Shown: positions 31,574 to 39,920 of the stretch, one piece after another
Position numbering within the stretch: position 1 is the first letter of the stretch
Layout: each line of letters starts with the position of its first letter
Source of the DNA: Herbidospora cretacea
GTDB taxonomy: Bacteria > Actinomycetota > Actinomycetes > Streptosporangiales > Streptosporangiaceae
Length of the DNA stretch: 64,000 bases
Direction of reading: 5' to 3'
Assembly: GCF_001570605.1 (NCBI RefSeq)
Contig: NZ_BBXG01000018.1
Coordinates: forward strand, 1-64,000
Translations under genes and position numbers: made by a program
The notes under the pieces: generated by a model
The model's database searches: none
The model's input: only the letters and a program-made list of their open reading frames with translations
What the model was told of the DNA's origin: nothing

Positions 31574-32686
31574 GTGCCTAGCATCCCGAGTGTGATTCAC
31601 GCACGACTCCTCGGAGCATCTGTCCTCCTGGGCGTCCTGGCGCTCGCCGGATGCTCCCAGGGAACCTCTTCCACCACCACTTCCGCGCCGTCGTCGGCGG
31701 CCCCCGCCGCGCCGGTCGCTTCACCTTCCGTCTCCGTCCCGGCGAAGTTCGCCGCCGGGGGAGTGCGGGTCGCGCTGGTACGCCAGCTCTCCTCCGGTGA
31801 CTACTTCGAGCAGTGGCTCGCCGGGGCGCAGGCCGAGGCGCAGGCCCTCAAGGTCACGCTGGAGGTCTCCAGCGGCGACGGCAACAACGACAAGCAGGCG
31901 CTCAACCTGGAGCAGGCCGTCCAGCAGAAGGCCGACGCGATCATCGTCGACCACGGGTTCGCCGACACCGTCCAGCCCGCGATCAAGAAGGCCGCCGACG
32001 CCGGCATCCCGCTGGTCGCCTTCGACGTCGACCCGGGCACGCCCAAAGCCGTCGCGCTGACCCAGGACGACCACAAGATCGCCGAACTGGCGCTCGGCGC
32101 GCTGAAGGCCGACACCGGCGGCTCCGGCGACGTCATCTACGTGTACGTCTCCGGCTTCGCCCCCCTCGACCGGCGCAACGAGGTCTGGACGACGTTCAAG
32201 AAGGACAACCCGGGCATCAAGGAGGTCGCCCAGATCGGCGTGGTCAACAACTCGACCGCGTCGGCCGTGGCCGACCAGGCCAAGGCCGCCCTCCAGGCCA
32301 ACCCCGACGTGAAGGCGATCTTCGCGCCGTACGACGAGTTCGCCAAGGGCGCGGCCATCGCGGTCAAGGAGCTCGGGCTCCAGGACAAGGTCAAGATCTA
32401 CGGCGCGGACATCTCCACCGCCGACATCGGCGTCATCACCGAGCCGAACTCGCCGTGGGTGGCCACCGCCACGACCGACCCGTCGAACGTCGGCCGGATC
32501 GCGGTGCGGGCCGCCGCGCTGCTGGTCGCCGGGGAGCAGGTCGACCCCGCGCTGAAGATCCCGCCGGCCCTGGTCACCCAGCGGCAGCTCCTCGACGGCA
32601 AGATCGCCAACATCGAGCAGCTCACCGGCGCGGTGCCCGAACTGACCACGCCCGACGTCGCCCGGGTGCCCTGGGCTGCTCCGTGA
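31574..32686 (+). CDS. Ribose-type sugar-binding lipoprotein of methylthioribose importer (predicted)
   Basis: A 370-residue periplasmic-binding-protein type 1 (RbsB-like) lipoprotein. The signal peptide ends in the lipobox LALAGC, followed by a Ser/Thr/Ala-rich tether. The mature domain has VALVRQLSSGDYFEQWLAGAQ, ADAIIVDHGF and AIFAPYDEFAKGA. GTG 31574 is annotated; GTG 31592 is an alternative that leaves a more standard signal length. The stop overlaps the permease start (GTGA). Directly downstream of the permease is methylthioribose kinase, so the ligand is probably 5-methylthioribose or a related thio-nucleoside sugar. That is inference from context. Confidence 0.85.
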   Translation: MPSIPSVIHARLLGASVLLGVLALAGCSQGTSSTTTSAPSSAAPAAPVASPSVSVPAKFAAGGVRVALVRQLSSGDYFEQWLAGAQAEAQALKVTLEVSSGDGNNDKQALNLEQAVQQKADAIIVDHGFADTVQPAIKKAADAGIPLVAFDVDPGTPKAVALTQDDHKIAELALGALKADTGGSGDVIYVYVSGFAPLDRRNEVWTTFKKDNPGIKEVAQIGVVNNSTASAVADQAKAALQANPDVKAIFAPYDEFAKGAAIAVKELGLQDKVKIYGADISTADIGVITEPNSPWVATATTDPSNVGRIAVRAAALLVAGEQVDPALKIPPALVTQRQLLDGKIANIEQLTGAVPELTTPDVARVPWAAP

Positions 32687-33657
32687 CCCGTCTGCTCTAC
32701 CGGTACGGCCTGCTGGCCGTGCTGGCCGCGTTGATGGTCGTCTTCGCGGTGCTCCGCCCCGCTTTCGCCACCTACGGCAACGCGCTGATCGTGCTGCAGT
32801 CGGTGGCGATCGTCGGGGTGGTGGCGCTCGGGGTGACCGTGTCGATGACCACCGGCGGCTTCGACCTGTCGGCGGGGGCCAACGTCGGCGCGGTGGTCAT
32901 GGTGACCGCGCTGACCATGGTCAGGTTCAACCTCACCGGCGGCACCGCGATCGTCGCCGGACTCCTCACCGGGCTGCTGGTGGCGGGGGTGAACTCGCTG
33001 CTCACCGTGGTCGCGAGGATCCCCGACCTGGTGGCCACGCTGGGCACGATGTTCCTGTTCCAGGGCCTCGCGCTGATCCTCACCTCCGGGAAGTCGGTCG
33101 CGCCCGGCATGACCGTCGACGGCGCGCCCGCGCCCGGCCGCTACACCGAGGGCTTCGCCTGGATCGGCGGCGGCAAGATCTGGTCGGTGCCGGTCCCGGT
33201 CGTGGTGTTCGCGCTGGTCGCGGTCGGCGTCTGGCTGTTCCTCGAACGCACCCGCTGGGGCATCGCCCTCTACGCCATCGGCGGCAACGCCGAGGCCGCG
33301 CGGCTGGCCGGGATCAGGGTGGCCCGCTACCGGGCCCTCGCCTACGCCGTCTCGGGGCTCTGCGCGGCGGTCGCCGGGATCATGCTGTCGGCCCGCCTCG
33401 GGCGCGGCGACGTCGGCGCGGGGGACGCGTACCTGCTCCAGTCGGTCGCGGCGGCGCTGATCGGCCACGCGGTGCTCGGCGCGAACCGCCCCAACGTGAC
33501 CGGCACGGTCGCCGGCGCGGTCTTCATCGGCGTGGTCATCAACGGCATGACGATGCTGAACGCGCCCTACTACACCCAGACCTTCGTCCAGGGTGCCCTG
33601 CTGGCGGGCGCCCTCGTCGTGAGCTACACCCTCAGGAGTTCCGTTGACCGGCTATGA
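32683..33657 (+). CDS. Ribose-type ABC permease (RbsC-like)
   Basis: A 324-residue membrane permease with 8-10 spans. Family segments are VALGVTVSMTTGGFDLSAGANVGAV, RIPDLVATLGTMFLFQGLAL and YAIGGNAEAARLAGI, the cytoplasmic loop that contacts the ATPase. GTG 32683 overlaps the binding-protein stop. No RbsA-like ATPase follows; mtnK starts inside its last codons instead. The two-NBD RbsA-class ATPase of the nucleoside importer at 39917-41398 is the nearest candidate to energise it. Confidence 0.88.
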   Translation: MTRLLYRYGLLAVLAALMVVFAVLRPAFATYGNALIVLQSVAIVGVVALGVTVSMTTGGFDLSAGANVGAVVMVTALTMVRFNLTGGTAIVAGLLTGLLVAGVNSLLTVVARIPDLVATLGTMFLFQGLALILTSGKSVAPGMTVDGAPAPGRYTEGFAWIGGGKIWSVPVPVVVFALVAVGVWLFLERTRWGIALYAIGGNAEAARLAGIRVARYRALAYAVSGLCAAVAGIMLSARLGRGDVGAGDAYLLQSVAAALIGHAVLGANRPNVTGTVAGAVFIGVVINGMTMLNAPYYTQTFVQGALLAGALVVSYTLRSSVDRL

Positions 33658-34816
33658 GCTGCTCACCGTCGACAACGTCCCCGCCTACCTGGCGGGCAGG
33701 CCCGCCCTGGCGGCGTTCGCGAACCCGGTCTCGGTACGGGAGATCGGCGACGGCAACATGAACACCGTGTTCGCCGTGGCGACCGCCGAGGGGCCCGGCG
33801 TGGTGCTCAAGCAGTCGATGCCGTACGTGAGAGTCGACCCCACCTGGCCGATCACGCCCGACCGCAACCGGATCGAGGCGGTCGTGCTGGCCGAACACGG
33901 CCGGGTCGCGCCGGGCCTGGTGCCCGCGCTGCTCGACTACGACGAGGAGCGCCACGTCGTCGCCCTGGAGGACCTGTCGGACCACCAGGTCTGGCGCGGG
34001 CTGCTCAACCAGGGCGCGCGCACCGACGGGGTCGCCGCCGACCTGGGGCGTTACGTCGCCAAGGTCGCCTTCGGGACCTCGGTGTTCGGGCTCGGCAACT
34101 ACCGGCACAAGGCCGCGCTGGCCGCCTCGGTCAACCCCGAGCTGTGCGAGATCACCGAGGACCTGGTCTTCACCGAGCCCTACGTCGAGCACGAGCACAA
34201 CAAGATCCTGCCCGCCACCAAGGCCGACGTGGCCGCCTACGTCAACGACCCCGACGTGCGGGCCGCGATCGGGCTGGCCAAGCTGGCGTTCATGACCCAC
34301 GGCGAGGCGCTGATCCACGGCGACCTCCACACGGGGTCCGTCCTGGTCGCGCCGGGGTCGACCCGGGCCTTCGACGTCGAGTTCGCCTTCTACGGGCCGG
34401 TCGGCTTCGACCTCGGCGCCCTGTGGGGCAACTACCTGCTGGCGGCGGCGCGCGGTTTCGTCCAGGGGGACGACGAGCACGCCCGGTGGGCGCTCGGGCT
34501 GGCCGAGGAGACCTGGGCCGCCTTCGAGACCGAGTTCACCGCCCTGTGGCCCGAGCGGGCCGACCCCCGGATCTACGGCGACGGCGTGCTGGCCGGATAT
34601 CTGGCCAAGGTCCGGGCCGACTCCGCGAGGTTCGCGGCGGCGAAGGCGACCCGGCGGGTCATCGGCTTCGCCCGCGTGTCCGACATCGAGACGCTGCCGG
34701 AGCCGGAGCGCGCGACGGCCATCAGGGGCGTGCTGCGGGCGGCGCGCCACCTGCTGACCGCCGAGCCCGGCCGGGACCTGTTCGACCGGGCGGGCGACCT
34801 GCTCGTCACCGGATAG
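33644..34816 (+). CDS. mtnK: 5-methylthioribose kinase
   Basis: A 390-residue APH-fold kinase that phosphorylates 5-methylthioribose at C1. The nucleotide loop is EIGDGNMNTVFAV, and the catalytic segment THGEALIHGDLHTGSVLV contains the MtnK hallmark HGDLHTGS. The metal-binding part is AFDVEFAFYGPVGFDLG, and length matches the family. The start is TTG 33644, 6 nt after AGGAG, overlapping the permease gene by 14 nt. The presence of a kinase implies that methylthioadenosine is first hydrolysed to adenine and methylthioribose, a step the nucleoside hydrolase at 36070-37020 could supply. The 3' end overlaps convergent mtnB by 11 nt. Confidence 0.93.
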   Translation: MTGYELLTVDNVPAYLAGRPALAAFANPVSVREIGDGNMNTVFAVATAEGPGVVLKQSMPYVRVDPTWPITPDRNRIEAVVLAEHGRVAPGLVPALLDYDEERHVVALEDLSDHQVWRGLLNQGARTDGVAADLGRYVAKVAFGTSVFGLGNYRHKAALAASVNPELCEITEDLVFTEPYVEHEHNKILPATKADVAAYVNDPDVRAAIGLAKLAFMTHGEALIHGDLHTGSVLVAPGSTRAFDVEFAFYGPVGFDLGALWGNYLLAAARGFVQGDDEHARWALGLAEETWAAFETEFTALWPERADPRIYGDGVLAGYLAKVRADSARFAAAKATRRVIGFARVSDIETLPEPERATAIRGVLRAARHLLTAEPGRDLFDRAGDLLVTG

Positions 34817-35417
34817 CGAGCCGATAGGCCAGCAGCCACTCCACGCACTCGGTGATGTGGCGCGCCCGGTGCAACGTGGGCGCCCACGTGTAGATCCCGT
34901 GGTTGGCGACGATCACGGCGGGGGTGCGGGGGTCGTACACGGCCTCGAAACGGTCGCCGAGCTCGGTCATGTCCTGGCTGTTCTCGATCACCGGGATGAC
35001 GACCTCGTCGTCGTGGGCCAGGCGGCCGATGCCCTTGAGGGTCTCGATGTCCCTCAGGACCACGCCCTTCGGCCAGTGGTGGCCCGCGACGACGGCGTTC
35101 AGCGCGTGGACGTGCACGATCGCGTCGGCGCCGGTCACCGCCGCGACCCGCGCGTGGAGACCGGCCTCGGCCGACGGGGTGAGCGGTTCGACGCCCGCCA
35201 CCTCCACCGGCTCGCCGCGCTCGCCGACCACGGCGACGTCGGCGGCGGTGAGCTCGCCCTTGTCCAGGCCGCTGGCGGTGACCGCCAGCCGCAGCGGGTC
35301 ACGGGAGACCACCTCGGACAGGTTGCCCGAGGTGCCGCGCATCCAGCCCATGCCGGTGAACCTGGCCGCCTCGACGGAGAGCCGCGCTCCCGCTTCCAGC
35401 ACGCTCTCCCGGTTCAT
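34806..35417 (-). CDS. mtnB: Methylthioribulose-1-phosphate dehydratase (class II aldolase family)
   Basis: A 203-residue zinc enzyme that dehydrates methylthioribulose-1-phosphate. Visible marks are WMRGTSGNLSEVV (phosphate-binding GTSGN), IVHVHALNAVVAGHHW with two zinc His, and the third His in VIVANHGIYTWAPTL. ATG 35417 overlaps the mtnC stop (ATGA) and has GAGGAG 5 nt upstream. It is last of the eight-gene minus-strand operon that begins with the BMP lipoprotein. Fuculose aldolases share the fold, but the mtn neighbours settle the call. Confidence 0.93.
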   Translation of the reverse strand: MNRESVLEAGARLSVEAARFTGMGWMRGTSGNLSEVVSRDPLRLAVTASGLDKGELTAADVAVVGERGEPVEVAGVEPLTPSAEAGLHARVAAVTGADAIVHVHALNAVVAGHHWPKGVVLRDIETLKGIGRLAHDDEVVIPVIENSQDMTELGDRFEAVYDPRTPAVIVANHGIYTWAPTLHRARHITECVEWLLAYRLAIR

Positions 35418-36073
35418 CCGATCTCCTCGAAACTCGTGACGACGCGGTGCGCGCCGAAGTCGGCCTTCTCGCTGGGCTCGCCCGGCCGCCTGACCCCGAT
35501 CGCCTGCCAGCCGGCCGCCGCCGCGGCGTCGAGCTCGGCCGGCACGTCGGACAGGAACAGCAGGTCGTCGGTGCCCAGCGTGGCGGCGATGCGCTCGTAG
35601 GAGGCGCTCTCCCGCTTGGGGCCCGCGTTGACGGTGTCGAAGTGGTGCTCGATCAGCGCCGACAGGTCGCCGTCGGGGGTGTGCCGGAACCACGGCCGCT
35701 GGCTGGAGACCGCGCCGGAGGAGAAGACGGCCAGGTGGCGGCCCTGCGCGTGCCACCTGCGCAGGGCCGGGGCGACGTCGGGGAAGAAGTGGGCGGTCAG
35801 CTCGCCGCCGGCGAAGCCCGCCGCCCAGATCTGCCCCTGGAGGGTCTTCAGCGGCGTCGCCTTGACGTCGCCGTCCATCCAGGCGTGCAGAATCGCGACG
35901 GTCTCGCCGGTGGTCGCGCCGCCGGTCTCCCGTACGGCCTCGCGCACCTCCGGGTCGTCGCGGTGGGCGTCGATCCACGGGCCGAGGCGCGGGCGGGCGT
36001 AGGAGTAGAGGCCCACGTGCACCGACTCGGTCGAGCTCGTGGTCCCCTCGATGTCCAAAACGATCCAGCTCAT
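35414..36073 (-). CDS. mtnC: Enolase-phosphatase E1
   Basis: A 219-residue HAD enzyme that enolises and then dephosphorylates the diketo intermediate of methionine salvage. HAD motif 1 is VLDIEGTTSSTESVH, the E1-specific form with DIEGTT. Motif 2 is LAVFSSGAVSSQR, motif 3 the Lys in NAGPKRESASY, and motif 4 the acidic LLFLSDVPAELDAA. ATG 36073 overlaps the nucleoside hydrolase stop by 4 nt, and its own stop overlaps mtnB. Length is typical. Confidence 0.93.
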   Translation of the reverse strand: MSWIVLDIEGTTSSTESVHVGLYSYARPRLGPWIDAHRDDPEVREAVRETGGATTGETVAILHAWMDGDVKATPLKTLQGQIWAAGFAGGELTAHFFPDVAPALRRWHAQGRHLAVFSSGAVSSQRPWFRHTPDGDLSALIEHHFDTVNAGPKRESASYERIAATLGTDDLLFLSDVPAELDAAAAAGWQAIGVRRPGEPSEKADFGAHRVVTSFEEIG

Positions 36074-37020
36074 CGGGTGAGCACCTCCACGAAGTCGGCG
36101 ACGAACCGGGCCGCGTCGACCTCGGTGATCACCTTGGTCGGCGGGGCCGGCTGGTAGGGGAAGGCCGGCGGGAACCCGTCGTGGGTCCGCATCAGCCGCG
36201 CCCTGGCCAGGAAACCATCGGTCCGCACGTTGACCGGGCCGTCCACGGACGCGGTCGCGAACGTGGGGTCGAGCAGGATCCCGGCGGCCAGCGGGTCGTG
36301 CAGCGGGATGATCCGGCGGCCCCACTCATTCTGGTAGAAGTCCAGGTAGGCGTCGAGGATCTCGGCCGCGAACCGGGCGACCGGCGTCGGGGCGGCGCGC
36401 AGGGCGTTGATCGCGACCTCGTCGAGGATCGTGGTCTGGGTGACGTTCACGCCGACCATGACGAGCTCGTTGCGCGGGGCCGCGAAGACCGCGCGGGCCG
36501 CCTCGGGGTCGTTGTTGATGTTCGCGTCGACCATCAGCAGGGTGCCGGGCGGCGCGTACGGCCCCGAACCGCCCATCAGCACGACCGAGCGGTAGCGGGT
36601 GAACAGGTCGGGGTCCAGCCGCAGCGCCAGGCCCAGGTTGGTCAGCGGGCCGAGGGCCAGCAGGTCGAGCTCGCCCGGCTGCTCCCGGCCCAGGCGGACC
36701 AGGAGCTCGGCGGCGCTCTCCTCCGCCGTCCCGGGGAGGGGACGGTCGTAGCCGACGTCGCCGAGGCCGTCCTTGCCGTGGACGTATCCCGCGATGTGCG
36801 AGGTCCCCGCCAGCGACTCGGCCGCGCCGCGGGCGATCGGGACGTCAAGGCCGAGCAGGCGGGTGACGTAGCCGATGTTGCGGGCCGCGTCGGGCTCGAC
36901 GCAGTTGCCGTAGACCGAGGTGATCGCGACGATCTCGGCGTCGGGACGGCCCGCCAGGTAGAGCAGGGTGTGGGCGTCGTCGATCCCGGTGTCGGTGTCG
37001 ACGACGATGCGCCTGGTCAT
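36070..37020 (-). CDS. Ribonucleoside hydrolase (IUNH family), possible methylthioadenosine nucleosidase
   Basis: A 316-residue inosine-uridine nucleoside hydrolase. The calcium-binding N-terminal motif reads VDTDTGIDDAHT, where most members have DTDPGIDD. Other family segments are LALGPLTNLGLAL, VVLMGGSGPY, the substrate loop with NDPEAA, and PLHDPLAAG with the final calcium ligand. It lies between mtnA and mtnC with 4-nt overlaps on both sides. In this place it most likely cleaves methylthioadenosine (or its deaminated form) to give the methylthioribose needed by MtnK. That would replace the usual Pfs nucleosidase or MTA phosphorylase, neither of which is present here. Purine nucleoside salvage is the alternative. 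Confidence 0.88.
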   Translation of the reverse strand: MTRRIVVDTDTGIDDAHTLLYLAGRPDAEIVAITSVYGNCVEPDAARNIGYVTRLLGLDVPIARGAAESLAGTSHIAGYVHGKDGLGDVGYDRPLPGTAEESAAELLVRLGREQPGELDLLALGPLTNLGLALRLDPDLFTRYRSVVLMGGSGPYAPPGTLLMVDANINNDPEAARAVFAAPRNELVMVGVNVTQTTILDEVAINALRAAPTPVARFAAEILDAYLDFYQNEWGRRIIPLHDPLAAGILLDPTFATASVDGPVNVRTDGFLARARLMRTHDGFPPAFPYQPAPPTKVITEVDAARFVADFVEVLTR

Positions 37021-38015
37021 ATTGCCTCTTTCACATTTTCCGGGCGGAAGGCGCCCTTTTCGGTGACGATCCGGGTGACCAGGTCAGGTGGGGTCGTGTC
37101 GAAGGCCGGGTAGTGGCCGGTGACGCCGTCGGCGGCGGTGCGCCGGCCGAGGACGTGCAGCACCTCGTCGGGGTCGCGGTGTTCGATGACCACGTCCTCC
37201 GGGGTGGGGGCCTGGGGGTCGGGGCGCTGGACGAGGGCGTAGAAGGGGCGGCCGGCGAAGTTCGCGGCCAGGGCCACGCCGAGGGTGCCGACCTTGTTGA
37301 TCACGTGGCCGTCGAGGGTGACCCGGTCGGCGGCCACGAGGGCGACGTCGGCGACCCCGTCGGCCAGCGCGGCGGCGACCATGCCGTCGGTGATCAGCGT
37401 CGGTTCGTAGCCCATCTCGACCAGGGTCGCGGCGGTCAGGCGTGCTCCCTGGAGGTAGGGGCGGGTCTCCGTACAGACGAATTCGAGGTGTTTGCCCTGT
37501 TCCTGGGTGGCCTGGACGGTGGCGATCAGGTAGTAGTCGGCCCAGCAGTGGGTGAGCACCGTCGCGCCGTCGGGGAGCAGGTCGGCGGCGTGCCGGCCGA
37601 GGGCGGCGGATCTGGTCCGGTACGCCTCGTCGTGCGCCCGCGCCGCTCTCTCGACCTCCTCGGCCAGGTCGCCCTCTCCGAGGTCGCGGAGCTCGGCGAG
37701 GATCGCGTGGACGGCGTCGCGGATGTGGTTGTTGGTGGGGCGGGTCGCGACGAGCCGGTCACCGGCCGCACGCAGGTCCGCCAGCGCCAGGTCGCGGGGG
37801 CGGTGCCGGACCGACCGGGCGGCCAGCACCATCGCGGCCGTGGTCGCGAAGAGCGGGCCCGAGCTCTGGGTGACCATGTCCCTGATCGCCTGGGCGACCT
37901 CGTCGCTGGTCGTGCAGCGGACCCAGATCCGCTGGAACGGGTAGACGCGGCGGTCGAGGATCTCGACGGCGTCGCCGGTCAGCCTCACCGAGTTCGCCAG
38001 TTCAGGCGTGTTCAT
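37017..38015 (-). CDS. mtnA: Methylthioribose-1-phosphate isomerase (IF2B-like)
   Basis: A 332-residue IF2B-family isomerase, aldose-to-ketose conversion of methylthioribose-1-phosphate. The catalytic Cys is in ATVLTHCWADYYLI and the catalytic Asp in ALVAADRVTLDGHVINKVGTLGVALAA. The phosphate-binding CTETRPYLQGARLTA is clear. The N-terminal substrate segment ATRPTNNHIRDAV differs from the usual RPTAVNLxWA, so it is a diverged MtnA or a related sugar-phosphate isomerase. Gene context (mtnB, mtnC, mtnK) supports MtnA. It overlaps the permease gene upstream and the nucleoside hydrolase downstream. Confidence 0.85.
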   Translation of the reverse strand: MNTPELANSVRLTGDAVEILDRRVYPFQRIWVRCTTSDEVAQAIRDMVTQSSGPLFATTAAMVLAARSVRHRPRDLALADLRAAGDRLVATRPTNNHIRDAVHAILAELRDLGEGDLAEEVERAARAHDEAYRTRSAALGRHAADLLPDGATVLTHCWADYYLIATVQATQEQGKHLEFVCTETRPYLQGARLTAATLVEMGYEPTLITDGMVAAALADGVADVALVAADRVTLDGHVINKVGTLGVALAANFAGRPFYALVQRPDPQAPTPEDVVIEHRDPDEVLHVLGRRTAADGVTGHYPAFDTTPPDLVTRIVTEKGAFRPENVKEAI

Positions 38016-38892
38016 GGGATCTCTTCCTCCTCCAGAGCGCGGCGAGCACCAGCGCGGCCAGGGTGATCACGTAGGGCGCGGCGTCGGCGGCCTGCTGCGG
38101 CAGCCCCGCGCCCTGGAGCCGGAAGCCGAACGCCTCGGCGACGCCGAACAGCAGGCAGGCCAGCAGCAGCCGGTAGGGCAGCACCCCGCTCAGCATCACC
38201 GCGACGACCGCGATCCAGCCGCGACCGGCGCTCATGCCCTCGCTGAACAGCGTCACGTTGCCCAGCGAGAGCTGCGCCCCGGCCAGGCCGCACAACGCGC
38301 CCGCGGCCAGCGTCACGCCGTGGCGGTAGGCGGCGACCGGCAGGCCGACCGCCTCGGCCGCCTCCAGGTGCTGACCGGCCGCGCGCAGCCGCAGGCCCGA
38401 CCTGGACCGGGTCAGCCAGGTGGCCATCACGACGACCAGCAGCAGGGCGACCGGCACGAGCGGCGACTGCTCTCTCAGCACGGGCACGTCCAGGCCCAGT
38501 TCGCCCAGGTCCGGCAGGCCGGTCAGGTCGGGGGAGCTGTAGGTGCCGCCGCTGCCGAAGATCTGCCGCATCAGGAACGCGGTGAGGCCGAGCGCGAGCA
38601 GGTTGAGCCCGACCGCGATGACGATCGGATCGGCCCGCAGGCCGACGGCGGGTATCGACAGCAGCGCCGAGAACAGCACGGTCGCGGCGACCGCGCCCGC
38701 CACCCCCGCCCACGCGCTGCCGGTCAGGTCGCTGACCACGACGGCCACGAACGCGCCCCACAGCAACTGGCCTTCCAGCGCGATGTTGAACACGCCCACG
38801 ACCTGGCAGAGCAGCCCGCCGAGCGCGGCCAGCAGCACCGGCGCGGTCGCGGTCAGCACCCCGGCCAGGAACGACCACTCGAAGACGTTCAC
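38002..38892 (-). CDS. Nucleoside ABC permease, NupQ type
   Basis: A 296-residue permease of the BMP/nucleoside importer class, with about eight spans. Marks are LLAALGGLLCQVVGVFNIALEGQLLWGAF (the N-IALEG family motif) and LRAAGQHLEAAEAVGLPVAAYR, the ATPase-contact loop. GTG 38892 overlaps the stop of the previous permease (GTGA) and follows GGAGGCGGC. The 3' end overlaps mtnA by 14 nt. It should import purine nucleosides or methylthioadenosine together with its neighbours. Confidence 0.88.
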   Translation of the reverse strand: MNVFEWSFLAGVLTATAPVLLAALGGLLCQVVGVFNIALEGQLLWGAFVAVVVSDLTGSAWAGVAGAVAATVLFSALLSIPAVGLRADPIVIAVGLNLLALGLTAFLMRQIFGSGGTYSSPDLTGLPDLGELGLDVPVLREQSPLVPVALLLVVVMATWLTRSRSGLRLRAAGQHLEAAEAVGLPVAAYRHGVTLAAGALCGLAGAQLSLGNVTLFSEGMSAGRGWIAVVAVMLSGVLPYRLLLACLLFGVAEAFGFRLQGAGLPQQAADAAPYVITLAALVLAALWRRKRSHEHA

Positions 38893-39920
38893 CGCCGCCT
38901 CCTCGCCTGGAGTGTCGCCAGGACGGCCACGATGACGATGATCAGCCCCTGCACGATCTGGGTGAGCTGGCTCGGCACCCCGGCCTCCCGCTCCATACCC
39001 TGGCCGCCGACCTGGAGGACCGTCAGCAGCGCCACGGTGAGCGGCACCACGACCGGCCGCGCGCTCGCCAGCAGCACCGCCGCCACGGCGGTGAAGGTGT
39101 AACCGGGCGCGGTCAGCGCGCCGTCGACGAACCGGTAGGGCGGCCCGAGCACGATCAGAGCGCCCGACAGCCCGGCGAACGCGCCCCCTCCGGCGAGGGC
39201 GACGGCGGCCACCCGGTCGACCCGGACGCCGCCGTAGCGGGCGAACTCCCGGTTCTGGCCGGTGGCGCGGATCTCGTAACCGGTGACGGTCCGGCCGTCG
39301 GCGTACAGCCACAGGCCGGTGAGCACCACGATCAGCGGCAGGCCGATCGTGACGTAGCCGCTGCCGCCCAGGAAGGGCAGGTGCGCCGCGTCCGGCAGCG
39401 TCGGCGTCTGGGCGATGCCGGTGCCGGCCTCGGCCAGCGGGAACCGCACCAGGTAGGACGCGAGCGCGACGGCCGGGGTGCTGATCAGCAGCGTGCTGAC
39501 GATGGCCGGGATCTTGAGCCGGGTGCTGAGCGGCGCGGCGACCGCCGCCACCAGCCCGCCCGCGAGCGCCCCCGCCACCAGCGGCAGCACCACGGCCACG
39601 ACCGGCGGCAGCGGCACCAGCAGCGCCAGCGCGGCGGCGGCGACCCCGCCGGCGGCGAGCTGGCCGTCTCCGCCGAGGTTGAACTCCCCGGCACGCAGCG
39701 GGAGCGCGAACGCGAGGGCCATGCCGAGCGTGGGGACGAAGGCGGCGACCGTGTATTCGAGGTTGCCGTCTGCGACGGCCCCTCTGATGAGCGCGGGATA
39801 GGCCAGCGTGGGATCCACGCCGACCACCAGCATGACGAGCGTGGTCAGCGCGAGCGCCCCGGCGACAGCCACGACCGGTGCGGAGACGACCACGCGCCGG
39901 GCGAGAGCGGGAGCGGTCAC
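38889..39920 (-). CDS. Nucleoside ABC permease, NupP type
   Basis: A 343-residue permease with about nine spans. Family segments are PLRAGEFNLGGDGQLAAGGVAA, IPAIVSTLLISTPAVALASYL and GYEIRATGQNREFARYGGV, the cytoplasmic coupling loop. It pairs with the NupQ-type subunit in the same operon. The 3' and 5' ends overlap neighbours by 4 nt, indicating translational coupling from the ATPase gene onward. Confidence 0.88.
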   Translation of the reverse strand: MTAPALARRVVVSAPVVAVAGALALTTLVMLVVGVDPTLAYPALIRGAVADGNLEYTVAAFVPTLGMALAFALPLRAGEFNLGGDGQLAAGGVAAAALALLVPLPPVVAVVLPLVAGALAGGLVAAVAAPLSTRLKIPAIVSTLLISTPAVALASYLVRFPLAEAGTGIAQTPTLPDAAHLPFLGGSGYVTIGLPLIVVLTGLWLYADGRTVTGYEIRATGQNREFARYGGVRVDRVAAVALAGGGAFAGLSGALIVLGPPYRFVDGALTAPGYTFTAVAAVLLASARPVVVPLTVALLTVLQVGGQGMEREAGVPSQLTQIVQGLIIVIVAVLATLQARRRR

